Source: Deltaproteobacteria bacterium
GTDB lineage: Bacteria > Desulfobacterota > RBG-13-43-22
Assembly (NCBI GenBank): GCA_016208255.1
Contig: JACQYK010000242.1
Location: 1 to 63,529, forward strand
Reading direction: 5' to 3'
Length of the DNA stretch: 63,529 nt
Part shown: in pieces, positions 42,833-50,853 of the stretch
How the letters are laid out: each line of letters opens with the position of its first letter
Numbering within the stretch: the first letter of the stretch is position 1
Made by a program: the position numbers and the translations under genes
Notes under the pieces: model-generated
What the model saw: only the letters and a program-made list of their open reading frames with translations
Told to the model about the DNA's origin: nothing
Database searches by the model: none

Positions 42833-45293
42833 TTCTTCCCACCTTCTTTCCTTCTCTTTTTTTCGGGGCCGCCGCTTCCTCTCCGCTGTGACTGAAGAAC
42901 ATCGCTTTTTCCTGAGGTTCAATCAGGGGCTGAAGGTCCTCTTCCCGGGCCAGTTGGAGACGGAACAGGTTGGCCACGGTCTGTTCCTTGATCCGTTCGA
43001 CCATATCCAAAAACATCTCGTAGCCTTCCCGCTGATATTCCCGCAGAGGATCCCGCTGACCGTATCCCCGCAGGCCGATCCCTTCCTTTAAATGGTCCAT
43101 GCTGAGCAGATGGTCTTTCCAGGTAGTGTCGATCGTCTCCAGCATAACCATCTGCTCCAGAGAGTCCATGACTTCGGGGCCGATGGTTTCAACTTTTTTC
43201 AAATAGGCCGACCAGGCCTGGTCCCGGAGCTGCTCTTTCAGCTCCTCCGGTTTGGGAAGGGATTCATTCCCATTAAAAGAAACCTTTATGGAAAATTGTT
43301 GAAAGAGTTTATCGGCCAGGGATTTGAGGTCCCATTCCTCGGGAGGAATTTTATCATTGACAAAGACTCCGACGATTTCGTCCAGCAATTCCTCGGTCAT
43401 TTCCCGGATCATCTCTCCCAGTTCCTGACCTTCCAGGACCTGACGCCTCTGACCGTAAATAACCTCCCTTTGCTGATTCATGACGTCATCATACTCGATG
43501 AGGTGTTTCCGGATTTCGAAATTGTGTCCTTCCACGCGACGCTGGGCATTTTCGATGGCTTTGGAAATCAGAGAATGCTCGATAGGTTCCCCTTCTTCCA
43601 TGCCCATTTTTCCCATAAGACCGGAGATGCGGTCCGAGCCGAAGATGCGCAGCAGATCGTCCTCCAGAGACAGATAAAAACGAGAACTGCCCGGGTCGCC
43701 CTGTCGTCCGGAACGGCCCCGGAGCTGGTTGTCGATCCGGCGGGATTCATGCCGTTCCGTGCCCAGGATATGTAGACCCCCCAGGTCGGTCACCCCCTCC
43801 CCCAGGACAATATCGGTTCCCCGGCCGGCCATATTGGTGGAGATGGTCACCACCTCTTTTTGTCCGGCCGAAGCCACGATTTCCGCCTCCAGTTGATGGT
43901 TTTTGGCGTTGAGGACCGAATGCTTGATCCCTTGCCGGGACAGGACCTTGGCCAGCCGTTCCGATTTGTCGATGGAAATCGTTCCCACCAGGACCGGTTG
44001 TCCCTTGGTGTGCAGCCGTTTGATTTCTTCGATGATGGCCTGAAACTTCTCGGCTTCATTGCGGTAAATAACATCCGGAAAATCATCCCGGATCATTTTC
44101 TTGTGAGTGGGAATGACGATGACATCCAGCTTGTATATTTTCTTGAATTCCGGGGCTTCGGTATCGGCCGTTCCGGTCATGCCGCTCAATTTCTTATACA
44201 TGCGAAAATAATTTTGAAAGGTAATGGTGGCCAGGGTCTGGTTTTCGCTTTCTACCCGCACCCCCTCCTTGGCTTCCAGGGCCTGGTGAAGCCCTTCACT
44301 GTACCGCCTACCCGGCATCAGCCGTCCGGTGAATTCATCGACAATGATGACCTCGCCTTCCTTGACGATATAATCCACATCTCTTTTGAACAGGGTATGG
44401 GCCTTGAGGGCCTGGTTGATATGGTGGACCATAAGCATGTGTCGCGGATCATAGAGGTTTTCCACCTTAAGTAACTTTTCGGCATGGGCGACCCCGGCCT
44501 CGGTCAGGGCCACAGTCCGGGTTTTTTCTTCTATGGTGTAATCCTGCTCCCGATGCAGGCGGGGGATGATCTGGTTGATGTCATGATACATACGGGTGGA
44601 TTTTTCCGCCGGTCCGGAGATGATCAGCGGGGTACGGGCTTCATCGATCAGGATACTGTCCACCTCGTCGACGATAGCGTAATTAAAGGGCCGCTGTACA
44701 TAATTGGAAAGGGAGAATTCCATGTTGTCCCGGAGATAGTCGAAGCCGAACTCGTTGTTGGTCCCATAGGTGACATCCGAACCATAGGCCGCTCTTCGGG
44801 CTTCCTTATTCATGTCATGGACAATAACCCCCACGGAAAGTCCCAGGAATCGATAGATCCCCCCCATCCACTCGCTGTCCCGCCGGGCCAGGTAATCATT
44901 GACTGTGACCACATGGACCCCTTCTCCGGTCAAGGCATTCAGATAAACCGGGAGAGTGGCGGCCAGGGTCTTACCTTCGCCGGTTTTCATTTCGGCGATT
45001 TTTCCTTCGTGGAGCACGATTCCGCCAATGACCTGCACGTCGAAGGGTCTCATTCCCAGGACCCGGACCGAGGCCTCTCGAACTACGGCAAAGGCCTCAG
45101 GCAGGATATCATCCAGCGGGGCCCCCTGGGCTAATTGTTCTTTGAATTGTCGGGTCTTGGCCTGAAGGCCGGTGTCGCTCAGGTGGCGCATTTCTTTTTC
45201 CAAATCACTGATACGATCCACCAGAGGGGCCATGCGTTTCAGTTCTCGGTCGTTCTTGGTCCCGACCACTTTTTTTATCAAACTATTAAACAT
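42774..45293 (-). CDS. secA: Preprotein translocase ATPase SecA
   Basis: This 839-residue motor drives protein export through SecYEG. It has Walker A ([15 protein letters not shown], about residues 100-114), the DEAD-like [14 protein letters not shown], the second nucleotide-binding fold ([16 protein letters not shown] and [11 protein letters not shown]) and the helical scaffold region. It ends with a zinc-binding SEC-C motif ([16 protein letters not shown]). Length is normal. It follows the argA-like gene and overlaps the start of argJ by 59 bases. The 128-base gap before its start is filled with repeat sequence. Confidence 0.97.
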   Translation of the reverse strand: MFNSLIKKVVGTKNDRELKRMAPLVDRISDLEKEMRHLSDTGLQAKTRQFKEQLAQGAPLDDILPEAFAVVREASVRVLGMRPFDVQVIGGIVLHEGKIAEMKTGEGKTLAATLPVYLNALTGEGVHVVTVNDYLARRDSEWMGGIYRFLGLSVGVIVHDMNKEARRAAYGSDVTYGTNNEFGFDYLRDNMEFSLSNYVQRPFNYAIVDEVDSILIDEARTPLIISGPAEKSTRMYHDINQIIPRLHREQDYTIEEKTRTVALTEAGVAHAEKLLKVENLYDPRHMLMVHHINQALKAHTLFKRDVDYIVKEGEVIIVDEFTGRLMPGRRYSEGLHQALEAKEGVRVESENQTLATITFQNYFRMYKKLSGMTGTADTEAPEFKKIYKLDVIVIPTHKKMIRDDFPDVIYRNEAEKFQAIIEEIKRLHTKGQPVLVGTISIDKSERLAKVLSRQGIKHSVLNAKNHQLEAEIVASAGQKEVVTISTNMAGRGTDIVLGEGVTDLGGLHILGTERHESRRIDNQLRGRSGRQGDPGSSRFYLSLEDDLLRIFGSDRISGLMGKMGMEEGEPIEHSLISKAIENAQRRVEGHNFEIRKHLIEYDDVMNQQREVIYGQRRQVLEGQELGEMIREMTEELLDEIVGVFVNDKIPPEEWDLKSLADKLFQQFSIKVSFNGNESLPKPEELKEQLRDQAWSAYLKKVETIGPEVMDSLEQMVMLETIDTTWKDHLLSMDHLKEGIGLRGYGQRDPLREYQREGYEMFLDMVERIKEQTVANLFRLQLAREEDLQPLIEPQEKAMFFSHSGEEAAAPKKREGKKVGRNDPCPCGSGKKYKRCCGQK

Positions 45294-45311
45294 AATTTCT
45301 TTCTTTAATAA

Positions 45312-45404
45312 AGGTATAAGGTTTACGGTTTACGGTTTAAGGTTTAAGGTCCTCGCAAAATCCAAACCACGAATAATATACCTTATACCCTGCACCTTAT
45401 ACCT
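45312..45404. repeat. Tandem GGTTTA/AAGG repeat with inverted partner
   Basis: The left part repeats GGTTTACGGTTTACGGTTTA. AGGTATAAGGT (45312-45322) and ACCTTATACCT (45394-45404) are perfect inverted copies, so the region can fold back. It lies just upstream of secA. Confidence 0.6.
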
Positions 45405-45421
45405 CATACCGTTCTTTAAGA

Positions 45422-45877
45422 TTATGCCTCCAGGAGTACGGCAATTTCATCACACTCCGGAAATTTAACGCATTTTAAACAGTCCGCCCAGATTTTATGG
45501 GGCAGTAGATTTTTATCGACCTCCTTAAACCCGAATTTATTAAAAAAATCCACCCGGTAGGTCAGAGCAAAAATTTTATAAAGTCCCAGGGTAATGGCTT
45601 CCGAGATGCAGGCCTCTACCAAACGGGTGCCGATTCCCTGACCGGCAAAGGACTCTTCCACGGCCAGCGATTTAATTTCGGCCAGATCTTCCCAGCAGAG
45701 GTGTAAGGCACAAACGCCGCAAAGCTCCTCCCCGCCATCAGGAATAAAGACATAATAATCTCTGAGGTATCCGTATAATTCACTGAGGGACCGGGGCAGT
45801 AGTAATCCCTTCTGGGCATAGTGCTCCAACAGTTTTTGAATCGGTTTGACATCCCTCATCGTTGCTTTGCGGATCAT
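45422..45877 (-). CDS. argA: Short N-acetylglutamate synthase-like GNAT acetyltransferase
   Basis: This 151-residue GNAT protein has the acetyl-CoA motif SFAGQGIGTRLVEACI (about 82-97) and a C-terminal segment with ALTYRVDFFNKFGF and HKIWADCLKCVKFPECDE. The cysteine-rich end (CLKCVKFPEC) is typical of the short ArgA-type synthases, which make N-acetylglutamate from acetyl-CoA and glutamate and start arginine synthesis. Closeness to argJ and argS fits this. Other small GNAT enzymes cannot be ruled out fully, so the symbol is given with moderate confidence. Confidence 0.8.
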   Translation of the reverse strand: MIRKATMRDVKPIQKLLEHYAQKGLLLPRSLSELYGYLRDYYVFIPDGGEELCGVCALHLCWEDLAEIKSLAVEESFAGQGIGTRLVEACISEAITLGLYKIFALTYRVDFFNKFGFKEVDKNLLPHKIWADCLKCVKFPECDEIAVLLEA

Positions 45878-45901
45878 TCCTTAAACCCTTCGGAATCCGG
45901 A

Positions 45902-46648
45902 CTAATAATTTTTATCCAGGACCACGGCCTGGAATCCATCGTGCTCCAGCCTGATCAAGGCCTTTTCCGCTTCCAGCCGGCCTTGGAAAGGGCCGATTTG
46001 AACCCGGTACCACTTCCCTCCCTTTTGAGGGAGATCCTTTATCTTTAGCTGGGCCTGATACCCTTTTTCCGACAAGCGTTTCAGGCAGGATTGTGCGGTG
46101 GGCTCCTCCCGGTAGGACCCGATTTGAACAATAAAAGGGCCTGACTTGGCAAGGTTTTCCTGGGGTGCTCTGGCGACCTTGGTTTCAACCGCTGGAGTCT
46201 TGGGAACCTTGGTCTCAATCGGAGGGAACTTGGATTCGGTTTTTGTTTCCAAAGAGTCGGGCTTATCCGACAAATCGCCTTTGGCTTCCCGAGACAGGGG
46301 TTTCGGTGCAGGCTGGGGGATCCTCTGCTGGGTGATCACGGTGTCTCTTTGCGAAGGCTTGTTAAAAAACTCCAAAGAAGGATTAAGGATCTCCTCCTGA
46401 GGGATGGTATCCTTTTTTTCCTGGACGAGATATTTATCCATCAGGGCTTTTTTCTCTTCTTGAAGCTTTTGAATTTTGTCGGTAAAAGTCCGGCTGATGG
46501 TGTCGGATACATAGCCGCGGCCGACAAATATCCCCAGGATAAAAATCCAAGAAACGACAAAGAGGGCACCGGCGATGCTGAGGAACAGTTGAGACCTGCT
46601 CAATTCGAATAAAAACCGTTTTTTTCGATTATAAGGTTTAGGTTTCAT
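45902..46648 (-). CDS. SPOR-domain protein with one N-terminal membrane helix
   Basis: This 248-residue protein has a basic cytoplasmic start (MKPKPYNRKKRFLFELSRSQ), one membrane helix at about 21-43, a long charged and proline-rich linker, and a C-terminal SPOR domain (about 170-247: FIVQIGSYREEPTAQSCLKR and WYRVQIGPFQGRLEAEKAL). SPOR domains bind denuded peptidoglycan at the septum, so the protein probably localises to division sites. It overlaps the end of argS by 11 bases, an arrangement often seen in Desulfobacterota. Confidence 0.92.
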   Translation of the reverse strand: MKPKPYNRKKRFLFELSRSQLFLSIAGALFVVSWIFILGIFVGRGYVSDTISRTFTDKIQKLQEEKKALMDKYLVQEKKDTIPQEEILNPSLEFFNKPSQRDTVITQQRIPQPAPKPLSREAKGDLSDKPDSLETKTESKFPPIETKVPKTPAVETKVARAPQENLAKSGPFIVQIGSYREEPTAQSCLKRLSEKGYQAQLKIKDLPQKGGKWYRVQIGPFQGRLEAEKALIRLEHDGFQAVVLDKNY

Positions 46649-48314
46649 TTTCCCTCATCATTTTTTGCGGGGCCGAGACCCCCAATAAATTCAAAGCGTT
46701 TTTGATAACCGTCCCGATGGCCAGACAGAGGATCAAGCGGGCCTGGCTGAGTTCATGATCCTCCTGCAGGATCCGGTGATGATTATAATAATGATGAAAC
46801 TGGGCGGCCAGCTCTCCCAGGTAAAACGGGATGCGGTGAGGCTCGAGCTTGGCGGCCGCCTGATAAACTTCTTCGGGATATTCCGTCAGATGTTTACAGA
46901 GCTTCCTCTCCTCGGGCAAGGTCAAAAGCCGGACCGTCTGGCGGTCCAGGTCCTCAATAATAAAACCCTGGGACCGGGCCACCGACAGGACACTGCAAAC
47001 CCGGGCGTGGGCATATTGAACATAATAGACCGGATTTTCGTTGCTTTGTTTTTTAGCCAGATCCAGATCAAAATCCAAGGGGCTGTCCGAGCGCCGGGTC
47101 AGAAAGATAAATCGGGCGGCATCCTTGCCCACCTCATCCAGAACCTCTTTTAAGGTGACGAATTCGCCGGCCCGGGTGGACATGGCCACCAGTTTGCCTT
47201 CCCGGATCAGAGTGACCAGTTGAACCAGGATAACGGTCAGGGCCTTGGGATCCAAACCTAAACTTTGGAGAGCGGCTTTCAAACGAGGGACATAACCGTG
47301 ATGATCGGCCCCCCAGATGTCAATCAGCCGATCATAACCGCGACTGAACTTTTGAAGGTGATAGGCCATGTCCGAAGCAAAATAAGTCAAAGCCCCGTTG
47401 GCCCGAACGACGACTCGGTCTTTTTCGTCCCCGAAATCGCTGCTTTTGAACCAAAGGGCCCCGTCCTTCTCATAAAAAAGCCCTTTGCTTTTCATGACCC
47501 GGATCAATTCCTCCACCAATCCCTGACGGACCAGGCTTTCTTCACTGAACCAGTGATCGAACTTAATTCCAAAATTCTCCAGGTCCTTTTGAATATCCTT
47601 TAAGATGGCCTGACGTCCATAGAGGGAAAAAAAGGCCAGATCCAGGTTGGATCCGTCGGCGGGCCGGTCCGCCTGACCCTTTAAAATCTCCGCGGCGATC
47701 TCTTTAATATATTCCCCTTTGTAGCCGTTTTCCGGGAAAAGACTCTCTTCCCCCCGGAGTTCCTTGAATCGCGCTTGAATGGATCTCCCCAGATTTTCCA
47801 TTTGGGTGCCAAGGTCATTCAAGTAATATTCGGTGGTGACTTCGTAGCCGGTAGCCCTTAAAAGATTGGCCAAAACCGCTCCCAGGGCGGCACCCCGGCC
47901 ATGGCCGATATGCAAGGGGCCGGTAGGGTTGGCGCTGACAAACTCAATCTGGACTTTTTTCCCTTTGGCCCGGAGGATTTGGCCAAAGCCCTCCTTCTGG
48001 TCGATTATCAAAGGAAGCAGGTCCTGAAAGGCTTCATTTTTTAAAAAAAAATTTATAAAACCCGGTTTGACCACTTCGATTTTTTTCAGCCAACTCACGC
48101 CGGCGGGTATCTGGTCGACCAGGGACTCGGCGATTTTCATGGGGGGCTGTTTCATTACTTTGGCCATGGTCAGGGCCAGATTGGTGGCATAGTCCCCATA
48201 GGTTTCATTTTTCGGAACCGTGAAGGCAACGGGAAACCCGATCCCGATATCCGAAAAAGATTTTTGGATTTCTTGACTCGCTTCATCAACCAGTTTAGTA
48301 AGCTGTTCACGCAC
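46638..48314 (-). CDS. argS: Arginyl-tRNA synthetase
   Basis: This 558-residue class I synthetase has the HIGH motif (NPTGPLHIGHGRGAALG), the N-terminal additional domain that binds the tRNA D-loop, MSTRAGEFVTL in the place of KMSKS, and the C-terminal DALR anticodon-binding domain. The start is GTG at 48314, and length is normal. It lies 72 bases after alr and overlaps the SPOR-domain gene. Confidence 0.97.
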   Translation of the reverse strand: MREQLTKLVDEASQEIQKSFSDIGIGFPVAFTVPKNETYGDYATNLALTMAKVMKQPPMKIAESLVDQIPAGVSWLKKIEVVKPGFINFFLKNEAFQDLLPLIIDQKEGFGQILRAKGKKVQIEFVSANPTGPLHIGHGRGAALGAVLANLLRATGYEVTTEYYLNDLGTQMENLGRSIQARFKELRGEESLFPENGYKGEYIKEIAAEILKGQADRPADGSNLDLAFFSLYGRQAILKDIQKDLENFGIKFDHWFSEESLVRQGLVEELIRVMKSKGLFYEKDGALWFKSSDFGDEKDRVVVRANGALTYFASDMAYHLQKFSRGYDRLIDIWGADHHGYVPRLKAALQSLGLDPKALTVILVQLVTLIREGKLVAMSTRAGEFVTLKEVLDEVGKDAARFIFLTRRSDSPLDFDLDLAKKQSNENPVYYVQYAHARVCSVLSVARSQGFIIEDLDRQTVRLLTLPEERKLCKHLTEYPEEVYQAAAKLEPHRIPFYLGELAAQFHHYYNHHRILQEDHELSQARLILCLAIGTVIKNALNLLGVSAPQKMMRENET

Positions 48315-48386
48315 TTGTTTTTTTTCTTTCCCTAAAAAATTCGGTTTTGGATTAATCTTAATTTATAACTTTTTTTCCCGCCCAAG

Positions 48387-49532
48387 TCAATCGCCTAAAT
48401 ATTTTCGAGGATTCATGCCTCCCAAAAGGCAAAAGACTTCATAAGGGATGGTTCCGGCTTTCAAGGCCAGTTCTTCGGGGGTGATGGTCTCTCGGCCTTG
48501 ACTTCCCATAAGAACCACTTCCTCGCCGATCGGCAACCGGAGAGACGATTCAATCCGGACCACGGTTAAATTCATGCATACCCGGCCGATAATGGGAAAA
48601 CGTTTTCCCCGGATAAGGACTTCCCCGCGGTTGGACAAAATTCTAGGATAACCGTTGGCATAGCCGACTGGGAGGAGGGCGAAGGTTTCGGGACGGGAAG
48701 TGGTATAGGTGCCCCCATAACTGACTTCAACCCCGGCGGGCAGTTGTTTGACCTGTATAATGCGACTCTTCAGGGTCATGGCCGGCCCGATTTTGATCCT
48801 TCGGACGCCGTCGAAAGATTCGAACGGACTGGCGCCGTAAAGGACTATCCCGGGACGGGCATAGTTCAGGTGACTTCGCCGGTAATTGAGCAGAGCGGCG
48901 CTGTTGGCCATGTGGTTTTCGGTCAATTCCAGCCCGGTCTGCCGGGCCAGAGCCAGGGCTTCTAAGAATCGTTTCCATTGCAGGTGATTATAGGGTTTTT
49001 CTTTATCGTCGGCCTGACCGAAATGCGAGGTCAAGCCGGTCACCTGAAGTCTTTTAAGGGCCTCCATTTTTTTAATGAAAGCCCCGAATTCAAACCAAGG
49101 CACCCCCAGGCGGCCCATTCCGGTATCAATTTTGATGTGGACCTGGACCCTGATATTCCTTCTCTGCGCGGCCTGGTGGAGCTTGAAAGCCGTTTCCGTG
49201 TTATAGAGGATCGGAGTCAAACGGTAATGGAGACAGGCGCTGATTTCTTCCGGAAGGAGACCCAGCAAAAGGATTACCGGGATATGGGGGCTGACTTTTT
49301 TTCTGATCAGGATACCTTCCTCTATCGAACTCACAGCCAGAGCCGGAGCCCCAAGCTTGAGCAGTTCGCGGGCCACGGGTACCAGACCATGTCCATAGGC
49401 ATCGGCTTTGACCATGGCCATGATCTTGGTTTCAGGGTTGATTTTTTCTCTGATCCATTGATAATTTTTTCTTAGACGGGAAAGGTCAATTTCAACCCAG
49501 GAACCCGGTCTGGAAGAATACCCTGACGGCAT
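48387..49532 (-). CDS. alr: Alanine racemase
   Basis: This 381-residue PLP enzyme makes D-alanine for peptidoglycan. The PLP lysine lies in AMVKADAYGHGLVPVA (K42), and the second catalytic base, tyrosine, in EVSYGGTYTTSRPE (about 268-281). RPGIVLYGASPF and LPVGYANGYPR are further family blocks. It starts on ATG and diverges from the serine hydrolase gene. It could share a regulatory region of about 100 bases with it. Confidence 0.96.
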   Translation of the reverse strand: MPSGYSSRPGSWVEIDLSRLRKNYQWIREKINPETKIMAMVKADAYGHGLVPVARELLKLGAPALAVSSIEEGILIRKKVSPHIPVILLLGLLPEEISACLHYRLTPILYNTETAFKLHQAAQRRNIRVQVHIKIDTGMGRLGVPWFEFGAFIKKMEALKRLQVTGLTSHFGQADDKEKPYNHLQWKRFLEALALARQTGLELTENHMANSAALLNYRRSHLNYARPGIVLYGASPFESFDGVRRIKIGPAMTLKSRIIQVKQLPAGVEVSYGGTYTTSRPETFALLPVGYANGYPRILSNRGEVLIRGKRFPIIGRVCMNLTVVRIESSLRLPIGEEVVLMGSQGRETITPEELALKAGTIPYEVFCLLGGMNPRKYLGD

Positions 49533-49598
49533 AGGTCACCCCATGAAAATAATTTACATTAAATTATAATTAGTTAGCAGTCTAGTAGCTGTTATTCC

Positions 49599-49627
49599 TT
49601 GACAAAGAAACAATAAATTTCTTAAAT
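49599..49627 (+). promoter_or_regulatory. Candidate sigma-70 promoter of the serine hydrolase gene
   Basis: TTGACA (49599-49604) is followed after 17 bases by TTAAAT (49622-49627). The predicted start point falls at or next to the ATG at 49635, which has no ribosome-binding site, so the transcript might be leaderless. The -10 match is moderate. Confidence 0.4.
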
Positions 49628-49634
49628 TGTATTT

Positions 49635-50750
49635 ATGACACTTTTTACAAAAAATTTCATCATTTCTTTTATTTTGGTTCTGGTATTTTTTTTCAACCAA
49701 CCCCTTTCCGCCGCTGCAGACCGGGACCTTCCCCGGGGGAACACAAAAAAGACCTTAAAGCAAAGCGACCGGGAAAAGAAGACCAAACGTTCCACTCGGA
49801 CCCAGACCAGTAAAAATAAAATTAAACAAAAGATAAAAAAGGCGACTTCCAAAAAGAAAAAAAAGAAAGCGGCCTCGGGCCGCCGGCGGCCTGGATCCGG
49901 GGTAATGGAAGTCCGTTCAGCAGAACTCTCCATCCAACCTCCCGTTACGGCGAGTGGAGGGTCGTTACAAGAGCTGGTTGAAAATGAGATTATTCACCTT
50001 AAAAACATCGGACGTCTTTTGCCGGCTGATCAGGTTTCCCTCCAGGTCTATGATCTGAATGAGAAAAGGATGCTGGCGGACATCAATGGGAATGTTATCC
50101 GCAATGCAGCCAGTCTGATCAAACTTTTCGTTATGTTGGCGGTCTATGATTCCATTTCCCGGCAGGAAATTCAGGAAACCCCCGAAATAGAACATCAAAT
50201 ATTTCGGATGATCGCCGTTAGTGATAACGGGGCTACCAACAGCCTGATCCGTCGTTTAGGACAGGGAGATGCCCTGCAGGGGATCATCGGCATCAATGCC
50301 CTGACCCATAAAATGGGCTTCTCCGGGTCACGTCTGCGCGAACTGATCCCCGATGGGGGACGAACCTATGAAAATCAAACTACCGCCGCGGACACCACCC
50401 TGTTTTTTCGACTGCTTTATGAACAGAAGCTGGTCACTCCCCATTATTCCCAAAAAATGAACAACATCCTGCTTAAGAGTATTCATGACCGTATTAAAAC
50501 CCATCAGATCAGTAAGGATGGTGTTGCTGTGGCCGATAAGACCGGGTATGTTCGAGGTTTAAACGGAGATTGCGGCATCGTTTATCTGAAAGGCCAGGGA
50601 AACGGGTGTAATGACTATGTCCTTTCCATTATCATTGAAAACAAAACCCGGCCCACTGATGGAGGGTGGGGCAGAAAAAAGAGCACCGCGATTCGGTACC
50701 TCTCTGATCGAATCTATCAAAACCTGAGAAACGGGCAGGGCAAAAGCTAA
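49635..50750 (+). CDS. Exported serine hydrolase (class A beta-lactamase-like fold) with a lysine-rich linker
   Basis: This 371-residue protein has a signal peptide (about 1-27), then a very basic linker (about 30-95, rich in KKTK and KKKK). The catalytic domain has the three motifs of the penicillin-binding/class A beta-lactamase fold: SLIK (SxxK, about residues 163-166), SDN in IAVSDNGATNSLIRR, and KTG in VADKTGYVRG. It probably acts in the periplasm on peptidoglycan-related or ester bonds. True beta-lactamase activity is uncertain because the omega-loop glutamate is not clear. The basic linker might bind acidic cell-wall or glycan polymers. Confidence 0.85.
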   Translation: MTLFTKNFIISFILVLVFFFNQPLSAAADRDLPRGNTKKTLKQSDREKKTKRSTRTQTSKNKIKQKIKKATSKKKKKKAASGRRRPGSGVMEVRSAELSIQPPVTASGGSLQELVENEIIHLKNIGRLLPADQVSLQVYDLNEKRMLADINGNVIRNAASLIKLFVMLAVYDSISRQEIQETPEIEHQIFRMIAVSDNGATNSLIRRLGQGDALQGIIGINALTHKMGFSGSRLRELIPDGGRTYENQTTAADTTLFFRLLYEQKLVTPHYSQKMNNILLKSIHDRIKTHQISKDGVAVADKTGYVRGLNGDCGIVYLKGQGNGCNDYVLSIIIENKTRPTDGGWGRKKSTAIRYLSDRIYQNLRNGQGKS

Positions 50751-50758
50751 ACCAAATA

Positions 50759-50846
50759 CTGGAGTGATGGAGTATTGGAGTATTGGATAAAACCTGCCAA
50801 CCTTCCAGTGCTTGCACTCCACTACTCCATTACTCCACTACTCCAG
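50759..50846. repeat. GGAGTATT-type repeat with inverted arm
   Basis: Arms 50759-50782 (CTGGAGTGATGGAGTATTGG) and 50823-50846 are nearly perfect reverse complements around a 40-base loop. The left arm is made of GGAGT units. It lies between convergent genes and could help end transcription of both. Confidence 0.6.
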
Positions 50847-50853
50847 CAATTCG

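Noticed and set aside
43092..44474. Long plus-strand frames opposite secA
   Set aside because: They mirror the conserved SecA coding sequence and show no start signals or family motifs.
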